A stretch of DNA of 59,515 nt from Pseudomonadota bacterium (GTDB lineage: Bacteria > Pseudomonadota > Gammaproteobacteria > DASZBR01), in assembly GCA_021777765.1 (NCBI GenBank), contig JAJYDF010000019.1, positions 1-59,515 on the forward strand. Direction: 5' to 3'. The position numbers and the translations under genes are program-made. A model generated the notes under the pieces. The model ran no database searches, was not told where the DNA came from, and worked only from the letters and a program-made list of their open reading frames with translations. Every line of letters starts with the position of its first letter. The first letter of the stretch is position 1. Shown one piece after another: positions 43,707-52,874 of this stretch.

Positions 43707-44624
43707 ATGCGTAAAATTAATTCATCATTTTTAATGCTATTTACTTTATTTTTTATGTGCTGTTGTTATGCGCAATCTACTAATGTGCAATTAGTTATTG
43801 ATGCAACAAACAAAGCACAATTACCTAAACATTTCAGAACAACTAATACACCATTAACAAATACTGCTGGTGTATCTACCATCGGTTTGCAAAATTTACA
43901 CATCGCTGGTAGTGCTGAATTCTCAGAATTGCAATTACAACAAGCCATAAAACAATTACAAAATCCCATCACCATTGTTGATTTAAGACAAGAATCGCAT
44001 GGTTTTATTAATGGTACAGCTGTAAGTTGGTATGGAATTAATAATTGGGCAAATATTAATAAAACAGATCAACAAGTCGCGTTGGATGAATCAAATCGAT
44101 TAAATGCATTACATAATTTATCAACAATTACTGCACTAAGAGTGCGAAAAAAAGATAAAATCAAAGGAATTATTTCAGGTGGAAAACCGGTGACATTATC
44201 AACAACAGATATTGAGTCAGAAGCTGATCTTGTTCATAAATATCACTTGGGTTATCAAAGATTTTATGTAACGGATCGTCACGCGCCAACAGATGCAACT
44301 GTGGATCAATTTATTCAATTCGTGAATCATCTACCCACTGGTACAACACTTTATTTTCATTGTCGTGCAGGCGAAGGTAGAACAACCACATTTATGGCAA
44401 TGTATGACATGATGCGCAATGCGAAACAAGTTAGTTTAAATGATATTATTAAGCGTCAACAATTATTGGGTGGTATTAATCTCTTAAAAGACGATGAAAT
44501 TCAAGCATTATCCCAATCATTAAAATCACAGCGGTTACAATTTATTAAACGATTTTATGAATATTGCAGGACTAATACAAATAATTATCAGACATCATGG
44601 CAGCAGTGGTTGCAAAATCATTAA
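43707..44624 (+). CDS. Exported PTP-like phytase (inositol polyphosphate phosphatase)
   Basis: 305 residues. Signal peptide 1-22 (LMLFTLFFMCCCYA). The P-loop HCRAGEGRTTTFM has the cysteine phosphatase CX5R motif with Cys219 and Arg225, followed by the conserved helix ending RQQLLGG. YVTDRHAPTDATVDQF before the P-loop carries the general-acid Asp. This order and the EGRT P-loop match protein-tyrosine-phosphatase-like phytases such as Selenomonas PhyA. It would act in the periplasm or outside the cell on inositol phosphates or phosphoproteins. TAGGAG precedes ATG 43707; a third operon member is possible (18 bp gap). Confidence 0.87.
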   Translation: MRKINSSFLMLFTLFFMCCCYAQSTNVQLVIDATNKAQLPKHFRTTNTPLTNTAGVSTIGLQNLHIAGSAEFSELQLQQAIKQLQNPITIVDLRQESHGFINGTAVSWYGINNWANINKTDQQVALDESNRLNALHNLSTITALRVRKKDKIKGIISGGKPVTLSTTDIESEADLVHKYHLGYQRFYVTDRHAPTDATVDQFIQFVNHLPTGTTLYFHCRAGEGRTTTFMAMYDMMRNAKQVSLNDIIKRQQLLGGINLLKDDEIQALSQSLKSQRLQFIKRFYEYCRTNTNNYQTSWQQWLQNH

Positions 44625-44631
44625 ATTTTTC

Positions 44632-44654
44632 CTTCTCCCCTTCTGGGAGAAGGA
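44632..44654 (+). repeat. Dispersed repeat, family A (hairpin only)
   Basis: Imperfect arms CCTTCTCCCC / GGGAGAAGG behind the phytase gene stop. Lies 95 bp before the bufferin-like gene. Confidence 0.85.
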
Positions 44655-44671
44655 AAGAAACGATGTGTAAT

Positions 44672-44701
44672 TGGACAATTTTTAAATGTTAAGCTATATA
44701 T
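44672..44701 (+). promoter_or_regulatory. Probable sigma70 promoter of the bufferin-like gene
   Basis: TTGGAC (44672-44677) and TATATT (44696-44701) with 18 bp between, about 48 bp upstream of ATG 44749. No metal-regulator palindrome recognised. Confidence 0.5.
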
Positions 44702-44748
44702 TTTTCTCTTATCACTATTGGACATTTTTTTATAAGGAGATTTGCAGT

Positions 44749-45018
44749 ATGAAAACCAAATCAGTCGGCGTTGTATTAGCAACAGCAGCAGCTGTATTAA
44801 TGACCACAACCAGTTTCGCTCAAAATACATCAGTATCTGGGCCAACAACTGCTCCAGCGGGTCAAGTTCATTGCCAAGGAGTTAATACTTGTAAAGGGCA
44901 AAGTATGTGTAGAACCGCAAATAACACATGTAAAGGATTGAATTCTTGTAAAGGTCAAGGTTGGGTGATGATGTCTGCTGAAGCTTGTCAAAAAGCAGGT
45001 GGAACGATAGTTAGCTAA
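44749..45018 (+). CDS. Orphan BufA2-like periplasmic bufferin-type metallophore
   Basis: 89 residues. Signal peptide to Ala24 (TTTSFA). The mature part is cysteine-rich: Cys42, Cys48, Cys54, Cys61, Cys67 and Cys80, with CKGQSMC, NTCKGLNSCKGQGWVMM, a pattern of BufA2 bufferins. In known systems a DUF692 (MNIO) enzyme with a BufC-type partner converts Cys to copper-binding oxazolone or thiooxazolone-type groups. No bufB or bufC gene lies next to it or elsewhere in the window, so modifying enzymes must be encoded elsewhere or the peptide works unmodified. TAAGGAGA precedes ATG 44749. Confidence 0.78.
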   Translation: MKTKSVGVVLATAAAVLMTTTSFAQNTSVSGPTTAPAGQVHCQGVNTCKGQSMCRTANNTCKGLNSCKGQGWVMMSAEACQKAGGTIVS

Positions 45019-45025
45019 TTTTTAT

Positions 45026-45144
45026 CCCTCTCCCCGAAGGGGGGAAGGTGCCGAAGGCGGATGAGGGTGTTTTAAAATGATTTTGTCATAATTTAAGACC
45101 ACCCTCATCCGCCTTCGGCACCTTCTCCCGCAAGCGGGAGAAGG
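45026..45144 (+). repeat. Composite palindromic repeat, family A (two inverted arms)
   Basis: A hairpin, an arm (45047-45069: GGTGCCGAAGGCGGATGAGG...), a 30-bp centre TTTAAAATGATTTTGTCATA, the exact inverse arm (45100-45122) and a second hairpin CCTTCTCCCGC/GCGGGAGAAGG. Sits between convergent genes (bufferin-like and fumC). A second composite copy at 48645-48763 keeps the structure with changed bases. Confidence 0.92.
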
Positions 45145-45158
45145 AAAAAAATAATGAA

Positions 45159-46580
45159 TTAAACCATCTTCAAATTCGGCCCCAACATTTCCTCGGGTTT
45201 AACCGCAGCATCATATTGTTCCGAAGTTAAATATCCTAATTTTATTGCCGCATCTTTTAGCGTAGTATTTTCTTTCAACGCCTTCTTAGCGATCTCAGCA
45301 CATTTGTCATATCCCAAAATAGGATTTAATGCGGTTACCAACATTAATGAATTATTTAAAAAATAATTAATTTTATCCGTATTTGCTTTTAATCCATCGA
45401 CTAAAAATTCTTTGAATGATTTACAGGCATCTGCGATTAAATTTGCTGAATGAAGAAAATTAAAAATCATCACTGGTTTAAATACATTTAATTCAAAATT
45501 ACCTTGCGAATTTGCAAAAGCGATAGTGGTGTTATTACCCATGACTTGTACGCACACCATAGTCATTGCTTCGCATTGTGTGGGATTGACTTTACCTGGC
45601 ATGATAGAAGAACCGGGTTCATTTTCGGGTAAAATTAATTCACCCAAACCACTGCGCGGTCCCGATCCTAACCAGCGAATATCGTTAGCAATTTTCATCA
45701 ATGTTGTTGCAAGCGTAGTTAGTGCACCACTATTAGCAACTAATGCATCATGTGAAGCCAATGCAGCGAATTTATTTTTTGCTGATTTAAATGGTAAGCC
45801 CGTGAGTTGTGTAATATTTGCAGCAACTTTATCAGCAAAATCAGGATGCGCATTTAAACCTGTGCCAACAGCTGTTCCACCAATAGCAAGATCATATAAA
45901 CCAGGCAACGTTAATTGAATTTGATTTAAACAAAAATCAATTTGTGCAACATATCCAGAAAATTCTTGTCCTAATGTTAATGGCACCGCATCTTGTAAAT
46001 GCGTACGGCCAATTTTAATAATGCGATCAAATTCTTTTGCTTTTGCTGCTAAACTATCGCGTAATAAAGTCACTGCTGGAATAAGACGTTGTACTAAATT
46101 AGTTGCAGCAGCAATATACATAGCAGTGGGAAATGTATCATTTGATGATTGTGACATATTGACGTGATCATTAGGGTGAACCGGTTTTTTACTGCCTTTT
46201 TCACCTTGCGCTAATTCTATCGCGCGATTAGAAATGACTTCATTCACATTCATATTACTTTGCGTGCCACTACCTGTTTGCCACACATGTAATGGAAAAT
46301 GATCATCTAATTTTTTAGCAATAATTTCATCAGCAGCAGTGATAATTAATTTCGCTTTATCTTCTGCTAATAATCCTAATTGTTGATTTGTAATAGCAGC
46401 TGCTTTTTTTAATAACGCCATTGCATAAATTACTTCAATGGGCATGATATCTTTACCAATATCAAAATGGTGTAATGAACGTTGAGTTTGTGCTCCCCAA
46501 TAACGATGATCGGCGACAGCAATGGCACCCATACTATCTGTTTCATTACGTGTTTTTGTTGCTGACAAATTATTATTCAT
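45159..46580 (-). CDS. fumC: Class II fumarate hydratase
   Basis: 473 residues, TCA-cycle enzyme converting fumarate to malate, oxygen-stable and iron-free. Signature [17 protein letters not shown] with the catalytic Ser loop, [14 protein letters not shown] near 110 and [16 protein letters not shown] near 145, all fumarase-type rather than aspartase. AAAAGGAAAA before ATG 46580. It starts 11 bp downstream of the OPT transporter gene's stop, so they are co-transcribed; no known functional reason. Full length. Confidence 0.96.
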   Translation of the reverse strand: MNNNLSATKTRNETDSMGAIAVADHRYWGAQTQRSLHHFDIGKDIMPIEVIYAMALLKKAAAITNQQLGLLAEDKAKLIITAADEIIAKKLDDHFPLHVWQTGSGTQSNMNVNEVISNRAIELAQGEKGSKKPVHPNDHVNMSQSSNDTFPTAMYIAAATNLVQRLIPAVTLLRDSLAAKAKEFDRIIKIGRTHLQDAVPLTLGQEFSGYVAQIDFCLNQIQLTLPGLYDLAIGGTAVGTGLNAHPDFADKVAANITQLTGLPFKSAKNKFAALASHDALVANSGALTTLATTLMKIANDIRWLGSGPRSGLGELILPENEPGSSIMPGKVNPTQCEAMTMVCVQVMGNNTTIAFANSQGNFELNVFKPVMIFNFLHSANLIADACKSFKEFLVDGLKANTDKINYFLNNSLMLVTALNPILGYDKCAEIAKKALKENTTLKDAAIKLGYLTSEQYDAAVKPEEMLGPNLKMV

Positions 46581-46591
46581 GCTTTTTCCTT

Positions 46592-48586
46592 TTAATCTAT
46601 TGAATGATTAACGACACGATTAAACCACATACCTAATAAAACCGTGCTAAAAATACCGAGAATGATGGCAATTGCATGTGCTTCTGTTGGCATAATTGCT
46701 AACACATCAGGATTGCCTGAAATAGCGAATGGAATGGCTAAAACAACATCCATTAATGCAGCACCTGCAACTAAACCGCAAGCTAATAATATACCACGTT
46801 GTGGGTTTTTATGGCTTGATTTACTACGGTTAATCAACAACGCAATTAATCCACCAATAAATAATGCCATTGACGAACTGAGTGGCAAATAAATTCCCAT
46901 GGATACGCCAATAGTAGATAAATTGAGATGACGTTTTTTTACTATTTCGCTGATGATAATAAATATCACGCTCACGCCAACGCCAATCAGCAGCATATTC
47001 CAAGGAATATCTCTATCAAATACTGCTTGTGTAGCTGTTGCTAACATAGATGCGGGAGGAGCCGCTAACATTTGTGAAGGGTCCATCCCAGGATGTGGAA
47101 ATACACCGCCAATACCGTACACATTAAATAGTAATTCCATAATCGGTGGAATAATTGCTGATGCGGCAACAACGCCAATTAATAACATTATTTGTTGTTT
47201 CCATGGAGTTGATCCAACAATATAACCCACTTTTAAATCTTGAATATTATCATTTGCAATACAAGCAATGCCTGTAATTAATGCAGTAATCATAATGACA
47301 ATAGCAGAGGAATTTAATATTTGTGTGTGATTAAGTGTAATACCATGCGCACTAAATAATGTGCGTAATGATAATGCTGCAAAAATTAAGCCACCAATAA
47401 TAATTGATGAACCTGGTGTGGCAGAAACGCCGACTAATCCTGAAAAATAACCACAAATAGCTGCTGAGATAAAACCTAAAATAACGACGTAAATTACGCT
47501 GCCTAATAATACAGGGATATGTAATGTATTGAGATTAAAATCACCCAATGGAAATAAATGTACAAATAAAATATAAATGCTAATAGCTAAAATAAATGAG
47601 CCGCTTAATACATAACCTAATGGTAAATCATGATCGGTGCGAATCACTGATTTAGGGGATGATTTTAAAAATCCAACGGCAGCTGCATTCATACTGGCAA
47701 AAAATGGACGTGCTAAATTAAATAATGTCCAAATACCTGCTGTTAACATACTGCCAATACCAATATAGCGAATATGAGAACCCCATAATGCTAAAACAGC
47801 TTGTGTCGTGTCTGAATTATTTGCCAATGCATGAAAATGTGATACGAGTATCGGCGTAATAATTAACCAGCCAGTTACTGCACCCAAAAATAAACTGACA
47901 CAAAAATTAGCACCGATTAAATAACCTGCACCAATCAGCGTTGCTGAAAACCCTGTACCAAAACCAATTGCCGTTGAGCCAATCGCAAACCAACCTTGAA
48001 TGCCACTTGCTATGATTTTGAAGCCACTTTGTGCTAATTCGATCAAAGCACCAACCAAACTCCCAGTAACCATATCTTTTATACTGACGGATTTTTTATC
48101 GCTGATTTTGAGTACTTCTGCAATGGCAACACCTTCAGGAAATTTAAGATAAGGATCAGTCACTAATACGCGCCGTAATGGCACAGAAAATAAAACACCT
48201 AAAATGCCACCAATTAATGCAATAGCAAGATTGTGCCAATAATCAAAATGTGTCCAATAATGAATAATAATTAATCCAGGAATGGTATAAACAATGCCAC
48301 CAGCAATTGCTTCACCAGCTGAAGCTGCAGTTTGAACTAAATTATTTTCTAAAATATTTGAGCCTTTAAAGAAGCGCAAAATACCCATAGATAAAATAGC
48401 AGCAGGAATTGAAGCAGAGGTGAGTATGCCGACTTTCAAGGCTAAATAAGTGTTTGATGCTGCAAGAATAATTGCAAGCAAAATAGCCAAAATAACACCG
48501 CGCAGGGTAATTTCGGGTAATTTAATAGTGGCTGGAACAACGGGTTGATGGTTGTGGTGCATGTTTTTTTCATCCATAAATGACAT
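46592..48586 (-). CDS. OPT family oligopeptide or metal-chelate transporter
   Basis: 664 residues with about 14-16 membrane helices. OPT features: [24 protein letters not shown] near the start, [19 protein letters not shown] and [17 protein letters not shown], characteristic of bacterial OPT (YSL-like) proteins that import small peptides or metal chelates by proton symport. The N-terminal tail has HHNH, possibly metal binding. It is first of a two-gene unit with fumC. A composite family A repeat lies upstream. Confidence 0.92.
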   Translation of the reverse strand: MSFMDEKNMHHNHQPVVPATIKLPEITLRGVILAILLAIILAASNTYLALKVGILTSASIPAAILSMGILRFFKGSNILENNLVQTAASAGEAIAGGIVYTIPGLIIIHYWTHFDYWHNLAIALIGGILGVLFSVPLRRVLVTDPYLKFPEGVAIAEVLKISDKKSVSIKDMVTGSLVGALIELAQSGFKIIASGIQGWFAIGSTAIGFGTGFSATLIGAGYLIGANFCVSLFLGAVTGWLIITPILVSHFHALANNSDTTQAVLALWGSHIRYIGIGSMLTAGIWTLFNLARPFFASMNAAAVGFLKSSPKSVIRTDHDLPLGYVLSGSFILAISIYILFVHLFPLGDFNLNTLHIPVLLGSVIYVVILGFISAAICGYFSGLVGVSATPGSSIIIGGLIFAALSLRTLFSAHGITLNHTQILNSSAIVIMITALITGIACIANDNIQDLKVGYIVGSTPWKQQIMLLIGVVAASAIIPPIMELLFNVYGIGGVFPHPGMDPSQMLAAPPASMLATATQAVFDRDIPWNMLLIGVGVSVIFIIISEIVKKRHLNLSTIGVSMGIYLPLSSSMALFIGGLIALLINRSKSSHKNPQRGILLACGLVAGAALMDVVLAIPFAISGNPDVLAIMPTEAHAIAIILGIFSTVLLGMWFNRVVNHSID

Positions 48587-48644
48587 AGTGTAAAAATAAT
48601 TACTTTATCATAATATGTTGGCCGCATATGATTCTTATTTTTTA

Positions 48645-48763
48645 CCTTCTCCTCGAAGGGGAGAAGGTGCCTTCGGTAGATGAGGGGGTATTTAAAATGA
48701 TTTTGTCATAATTATAAGGCCACCCTCATCTACCGAAGGCACCTTCTCCCGCAAGTGGGAGAA
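48645..48763 (+). repeat. Composite palindromic repeat, family A (second two-arm copy)
   Basis: Same architecture as 45026-45144: hairpin CCTTCTCC..GGAGAAGG, arm 48666-48686 (GGTGCCTTCGGTAGATGAGG), centre with TTTAAAATGATTTTGTCATA, inverse arm 48723-48743 and second hairpin. Arm bases differ from the first copy but remain mutually complementary. Confidence 0.92.
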
Positions 48764-48825
48764 AAAAACAAGGATGAAAATATAATTTAACGATTGTTAA
48801 TTAATAAATAACGGAGTAATAAATC

Positions 48826-50937
48826 ATGCCATTCGAGAATGAATCTCTTCTAAAAGCCTATGTAGAAAAAATTAATTCCAGCAAAAAAGGTGCAGATATT
48901 TTATTTAAAAAAACAATTGATTTGCTGCAATCTGATAAAGTTGTGCCGACCAATAGCACATTAAAAAATGTCGATGAAACTATTCGGGTTAGATTATCTA
49001 TTATCACTAAAGCAGATTTATTTAAAGTATTAAGCAATATTAATGAGCAAACATTGCGTAATTATTTTATAAAATTAGAAGAATTATTTAAACAAAATGT
49101 AGTGGATAATGAAGTAATCATTAATTTTATCAATGAAATTCTGGGTCTGGCTTCAGATAAACAATTAGAAGCTGTTGGTCGTTTGCCGTCAGCGTTATTT
49201 GTGCTTGCAAAAAAATTATTGGCACAGTTACCATCCAGTTCTCGACAAGCTGCAACATCTGAATCAGTTTATATAACTGATGCAGTGACTCGTTTGGCTA
49301 AGTGTGTATATACAATCGAACCGACGTGTTATAAAGATTTTTCAGATAAATTAATTATGGCAGTTCATGCTAACGAGATTAATAATTTTCAATTATTTCA
49401 ATTTATAGAGAAATTATTGGATGAGGAATTTCGAACAAAACATAAAGAAAATAATTATATGCGTAGTAATAATATAATAACTAATATGATAGTTGCTATT
49501 CTTCCACCCGAAGACCGCGCTAGATTTTTATTACTTATTTCAGTGCCTTTATTAAATTTTATGAATGCAATTTCACTATTTAAATTAAAGCGAGCTGCGC
49601 ATAGTCAACCTAAATTTAATATGGACAAAGAAAGATCAAAATTAATCAATGCAAAACCTCCTCACAGGGATCAATCTCAAAGGGATCAATTTTCAAGTCA
49701 GTTAATGTCTGACGAATTATGGGAGCTTGTGGATAGTGTCGCAAAATCATTTCATGATTTAATTATTGTCTTAGAAAAAATTACTGTTGAAAGTTTGCCG
49801 CCCTATTTTAATGCCTCATGCCAGCTTATTGCGCAGAATTTAATTAAAAATTTACCCAATAATCAAGACAACACAAAAATCATTGCGTTTCAGGTATGTT
49901 CATTTATTACTAATAAATTGTTTGCATCTATTTGTTTAGAATGGATTAAAAAGACTTACCCAAAAGAAAATGAATATATAACATTGTTTAGTTTTATACT
50001 GCTTAAACCATTACAAAATTTAGCCACATCATTTCGTTTTGAAAGATTCCAAGTAGGTAATAATAGAGAAGCAGAAGCGCAATTGCCAGAAGCTATAATG
50101 AGGTCAATCAATCAAGAAAATCATTTTAAATTACTCAATTTTAGCAATCGCATTATTAATGAAAAGCCAAGTTCATTACAAAAACTGTGTTTGACACAAC
50201 AAGATTGTCAGGCGGTATTAGCTGCATTACCACATGTTGCCATTCCAGCTGGCCCTCCTCCTAAACAAGTTCTACAATCAAATGTCTTATCTAGTATGAA
50301 TGGCGGTCATTCTAAAGCATCTCATGTTGATGACGACTCTGATAGTAGCGGTTGTGACAGTGAAGAAGAAGAAAAAAAACAAATAGAAAGAGCTCAACCA
50401 AAAACAGCAGCGAGAATTGCTTCTATGGCTGAAATATTAGACGGTCGTGGATCTCCGTCCAAATCCGCAGTACCCCTTCACCAAAATGGTACGGCAGCTA
50501 ATCATCAAGAATCATTGCCTATTATTGAATTGATAAGATTTGACAAATTACTTGATGAAGAAGATGTTGAGTTGCGTCTAATGATTATTTTTGAGGAATG
50601 TTTGGCGTTAACAAAAAAATTGAATGTATTTGATAATTTACCTTCACAATCCAGTTTTTTACCTAAAGTAGTAGTCGGATTTTTTCAACAACCACCATCA
50701 CTTAAATTACCTTCTAAAAGCGATGTGTCGAAAGATTTAGTCCATCTCTCACAAAGATTATTACAAAATAACAGCGAAGATAAAAACCGATTGTTAGATT
50801 TATATAAAGCTTTAGATGCTGCAGTATGTAGTTTTGAAGCGTACAAAACATATAACGTAGCAGTTACTAAAGCTGGATTAGAAGATCCGGTTAAACCACC
50901 ACCGCCTAATGTTTTAGTGAGTGTGCCTTTAAAATAA
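48826..50937 (+). CDS. Large orphan protein, effector candidate
   Basis: 703 residues, no signal peptide, no known domain. Residues 1-470 are helix-rich. Residues about 480-560 form a disordered, acidic and Ser/Lys-rich linker (DDDSDSSGCDSEEEEKK, then a basic RAQPKTAARIASM). The C-terminal 140 residues are helical and end PPPPNVLVSVPLK. Ribosome binding site ACGGAG before ATG 48826. The design (helical body, disordered charged linker, helical end) recalls Dot/Icm substrates, and parallels the 550- and 991-residue proteins here. Function not assigned. Confidence 0.55.
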   Translation: MPFENESLLKAYVEKINSSKKGADILFKKTIDLLQSDKVVPTNSTLKNVDETIRVRLSIITKADLFKVLSNINEQTLRNYFIKLEELFKQNVVDNEVIINFINEILGLASDKQLEAVGRLPSALFVLAKKLLAQLPSSSRQAATSESVYITDAVTRLAKCVYTIEPTCYKDFSDKLIMAVHANEINNFQLFQFIEKLLDEEFRTKHKENNYMRSNNIITNMIVAILPPEDRARFLLLISVPLLNFMNAISLFKLKRAAHSQPKFNMDKERSKLINAKPPHRDQSQRDQFSSQLMSDELWELVDSVAKSFHDLIIVLEKITVESLPPYFNASCQLIAQNLIKNLPNNQDNTKIIAFQVCSFITNKLFASICLEWIKKTYPKENEYITLFSFILLKPLQNLATSFRFERFQVGNNREAEAQLPEAIMRSINQENHFKLLNFSNRIINEKPSSLQKLCLTQQDCQAVLAALPHVAIPAGPPPKQVLQSNVLSSMNGGHSKASHVDDDSDSSGCDSEEEEKKQIERAQPKTAARIASMAEILDGRGSPSKSAVPLHQNGTAANHQESLPIIELIRFDKLLDEEDVELRLMIIFEECLALTKKLNVFDNLPSQSSFLPKVVVGFFQQPPSLKLPSKSDVSKDLVHLSQRLLQNNSEDKNRLLDLYKALDAAVCSFEAYKTYNVAVTKAGLEDPVKPPPPNVLVSVPLK

Positions 50938-50948
50938 ATAATTTTTTT

Positions 50949-51080
50949 CCTTCTCCCGCTTGCGGGGTGAGAAACGAAGTTTCGAACGCTTCTACATGGA
51001 TGTAGGGGCTGGGGCTTTTAAGCGGAGCTGGATGCGTAGCTTAAAAACAGGTGCTGAAGGCGGATGAGGGTGGTTTTAAA
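50949..51080 (+). repeat. Long form of family A repeat with internal insert
   Basis: Starts as CCTTCTCCCGCTTGCGGG, then has an extra segment of about 80 bp (GTGAGAAACGAAGTTTCGAA, GGATGTAGGGGCTGGGGC, GCTTAAAAACAG) before the usual GCTGAAGGCGGATGAGGG end. Other copies look like internal deletions of this form. The insert holds small palindromes (CGAAGTTTCG). Confidence 0.8.
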
Positions 51081-51101
51081 TATTTGTAAGGAAGTAATTA
51101 A

Positions 51102-52874
51102 ATGCGTTCTCTCTTAAAATGGTTTGCAGGAATTATCGGTCTAATTATTGGCATGATCATTATTGCTATTATTTGTCTCATGATGTTTATTAATCCCAAT
51201 AATTTAAAAACACAACTGAGTAAAAAAGTATTTGATGCTACTGGCCGGCAATTAATAATTGGTCAAATATCTTGGACAGTTTATCCATGGTTAGGTATCA
51301 AAGCGGATCATATTTCATTGAGTAATCCCTCTGATTTTGACAACCCACTTTTTGCACAAGCCGATCAAGCAGAGATTGCAGCTAAATTGGAACCACTATT
51401 TCATGGACACGTTGAATTGGGTCATTTGATAGTAGATGGTTTAAAGATTAATTTAATTAAAAAAGCAAATGGTGTCACCAATTGGCAAGATTTCACTGAT
51501 AAATTTAACACCAAAACAGATCCTTCTATATCTGATACGCATAGAGCAAATTTAAGCAATAAGCAAAAATTAATAGTGAGTATTTCTGAAGTCACATTTA
51601 ATGACGCGCAATTACATTGGGAAAATCAACAATCGCACAAGACGACTGATATAAACAATTTACAATTAGATGCCAATAATCTAGCAATTAATCAATCATT
51701 CCCACTTTCTCTGAGTTTTGTGATTAATAATAATCCTTATTTAAACACTGTTAAAATGCAAACAAATATACACATCTCTACAAACGCAGTAGCTTTAAAT
51801 CAATTACAAGCAGCAGTGGATAATGCGCAAATTGATGGAAATGTCATGATTACAGATTTTTCTGCGCCTGCTTATCAATTTAATTTGCATATTGATACAT
51901 TGAATTTGAATCACCATTTTTCATCGAATACATCCGCAACTACCGGTAATCATGCTGCGAATTCTACGGATGAGGGTTTATTGCCAATTGCTTTATTCAA
52001 AAAATTAAATGCCGATGGTGAGTTGTCGATTGATCAATTATCGCTACCAAAATTTACCATTAATCATTTTTATACCAAATTAAATGCAAATAATGGTTTA
52101 GTGCAATTTAACCCATTAACAGGTGACATATATCAAGGTCAAATGACGAATAATATAACAATTAATGCAAGAAATAATACGCCACAATTTAATATGGTGA
52201 GTTCATTTACGGGGATACAAATAGAGCCATTATTAACAGGATTAGCTGATATTACGCGTATTAAAATTTCGGGCACTGGAAATTTAAATGCTAATGTCAG
52301 TGCTTCTGGAAATAGTTCGAGTGATATTAAACGGACATTATCTGGACATTGTAAATTTTCAATCAATGATGGCGTGTTTTATGGAATTGATATTCCCTAT
52401 TATTTCGCTGTTGCTGATGCGTTATTGAAAAAACAATTACCTACAGCGACCAATACCCATCAAACCTCTTTTGGTAATTTAACTGGCACCGCAAATATTC
52501 ATAACGGTTTGGTGAGTAATAATGATTTATTGATCAGTTCGCCTGATTTATCGGTGAAAGGCAGCGGCACTGCAGATTTAGTGAGTGAACAATTAAATTA
52601 CGCGATGCAAATGCAAAGAATGCAAAATGGCACGGCGCAAGGATTTGAAATTCCATTGATGATAAAAGGCACATTTAGTCATCCAGAGATTCGACCTGAT
52701 GTATCAGAAATTTTAAAAAGCCAATTAAGTAAACAATTAGAGCAGCAGCTTTCACAAAAATTACAAAAAACCATTGGTAATAATCCCAATGCACAACAGA
52801 TTGAAAATGCTATCGGTAATAGTAATGTCGGCAAACAACTGCAGAAAGGATTGAATTCTTTATTTGGCCAATGA
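51102..52874 (+). CDS. AsmA family envelope protein
   Basis: 590 residues. One N-terminal membrane helix (LIIGMIIIAIICLMMFI), then the AsmA pattern: ATGRQLIIGQISWTVYPWLG, HVELGHLIVDGLKINLIK, and in the C-terminal part SASGNSSSDIKRTLSGHCKF and LTGTANIHNGLVSNNDLLIS. AsmA-type proteins form long hydrophobic grooves thought to move phospholipids between membranes. Residues 560-590 are Gln/Ser-rich. AAGGAAG before ATG 51102. Stop overlaps the mutY start (52871-52874, ATGA), so translation is coupled. Confidence 0.9.
   Translation: MRSLLKWFAGIIGLIIGMIIIAIICLMMFINPNNLKTQLSKKVFDATGRQLIIGQISWTVYPWLGIKADHISLSNPSDFDNPLFAQADQAEIAAKLEPLFHGHVELGHLIVDGLKINLIKKANGVTNWQDFTDKFNTKTDPSISDTHRANLSNKQKLIVSISEVTFNDAQLHWENQQSHKTTDINNLQLDANNLAINQSFPLSLSFVINNNPYLNTVKMQTNIHISTNAVALNQLQAAVDNAQIDGNVMITDFSAPAYQFNLHIDTLNLNHHFSSNTSATTGNHAANSTDEGLLPIALFKKLNADGELSIDQLSLPKFTINHFYTKLNANNGLVQFNPLTGDIYQGQMTNNITINARNNTPQFNMVSSFTGIQIEPLLTGLADITRIKISGTGNLNANVSASGNSSSDIKRTLSGHCKFSINDGVFYGIDIPYYFAVADALLKKQLPTATNTHQTSFGNLTGTANIHNGLVSNNDLLISSPDLSVKGSGTADLVSEQLNYAMQMQRMQNGTAQGFEIPLMIKGTFSHPEIRPDVSEILKSQLSKQLEQQLSQKLQKTIGNNPNAQQIENAIGNSNVGKQLQKGLNSLFGQ

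Noticed and set aside
45526..45918. 130-codon frame on the plus strand
   Set aside because: It lies wholly inside fumC on the opposite strand and has no family pattern.
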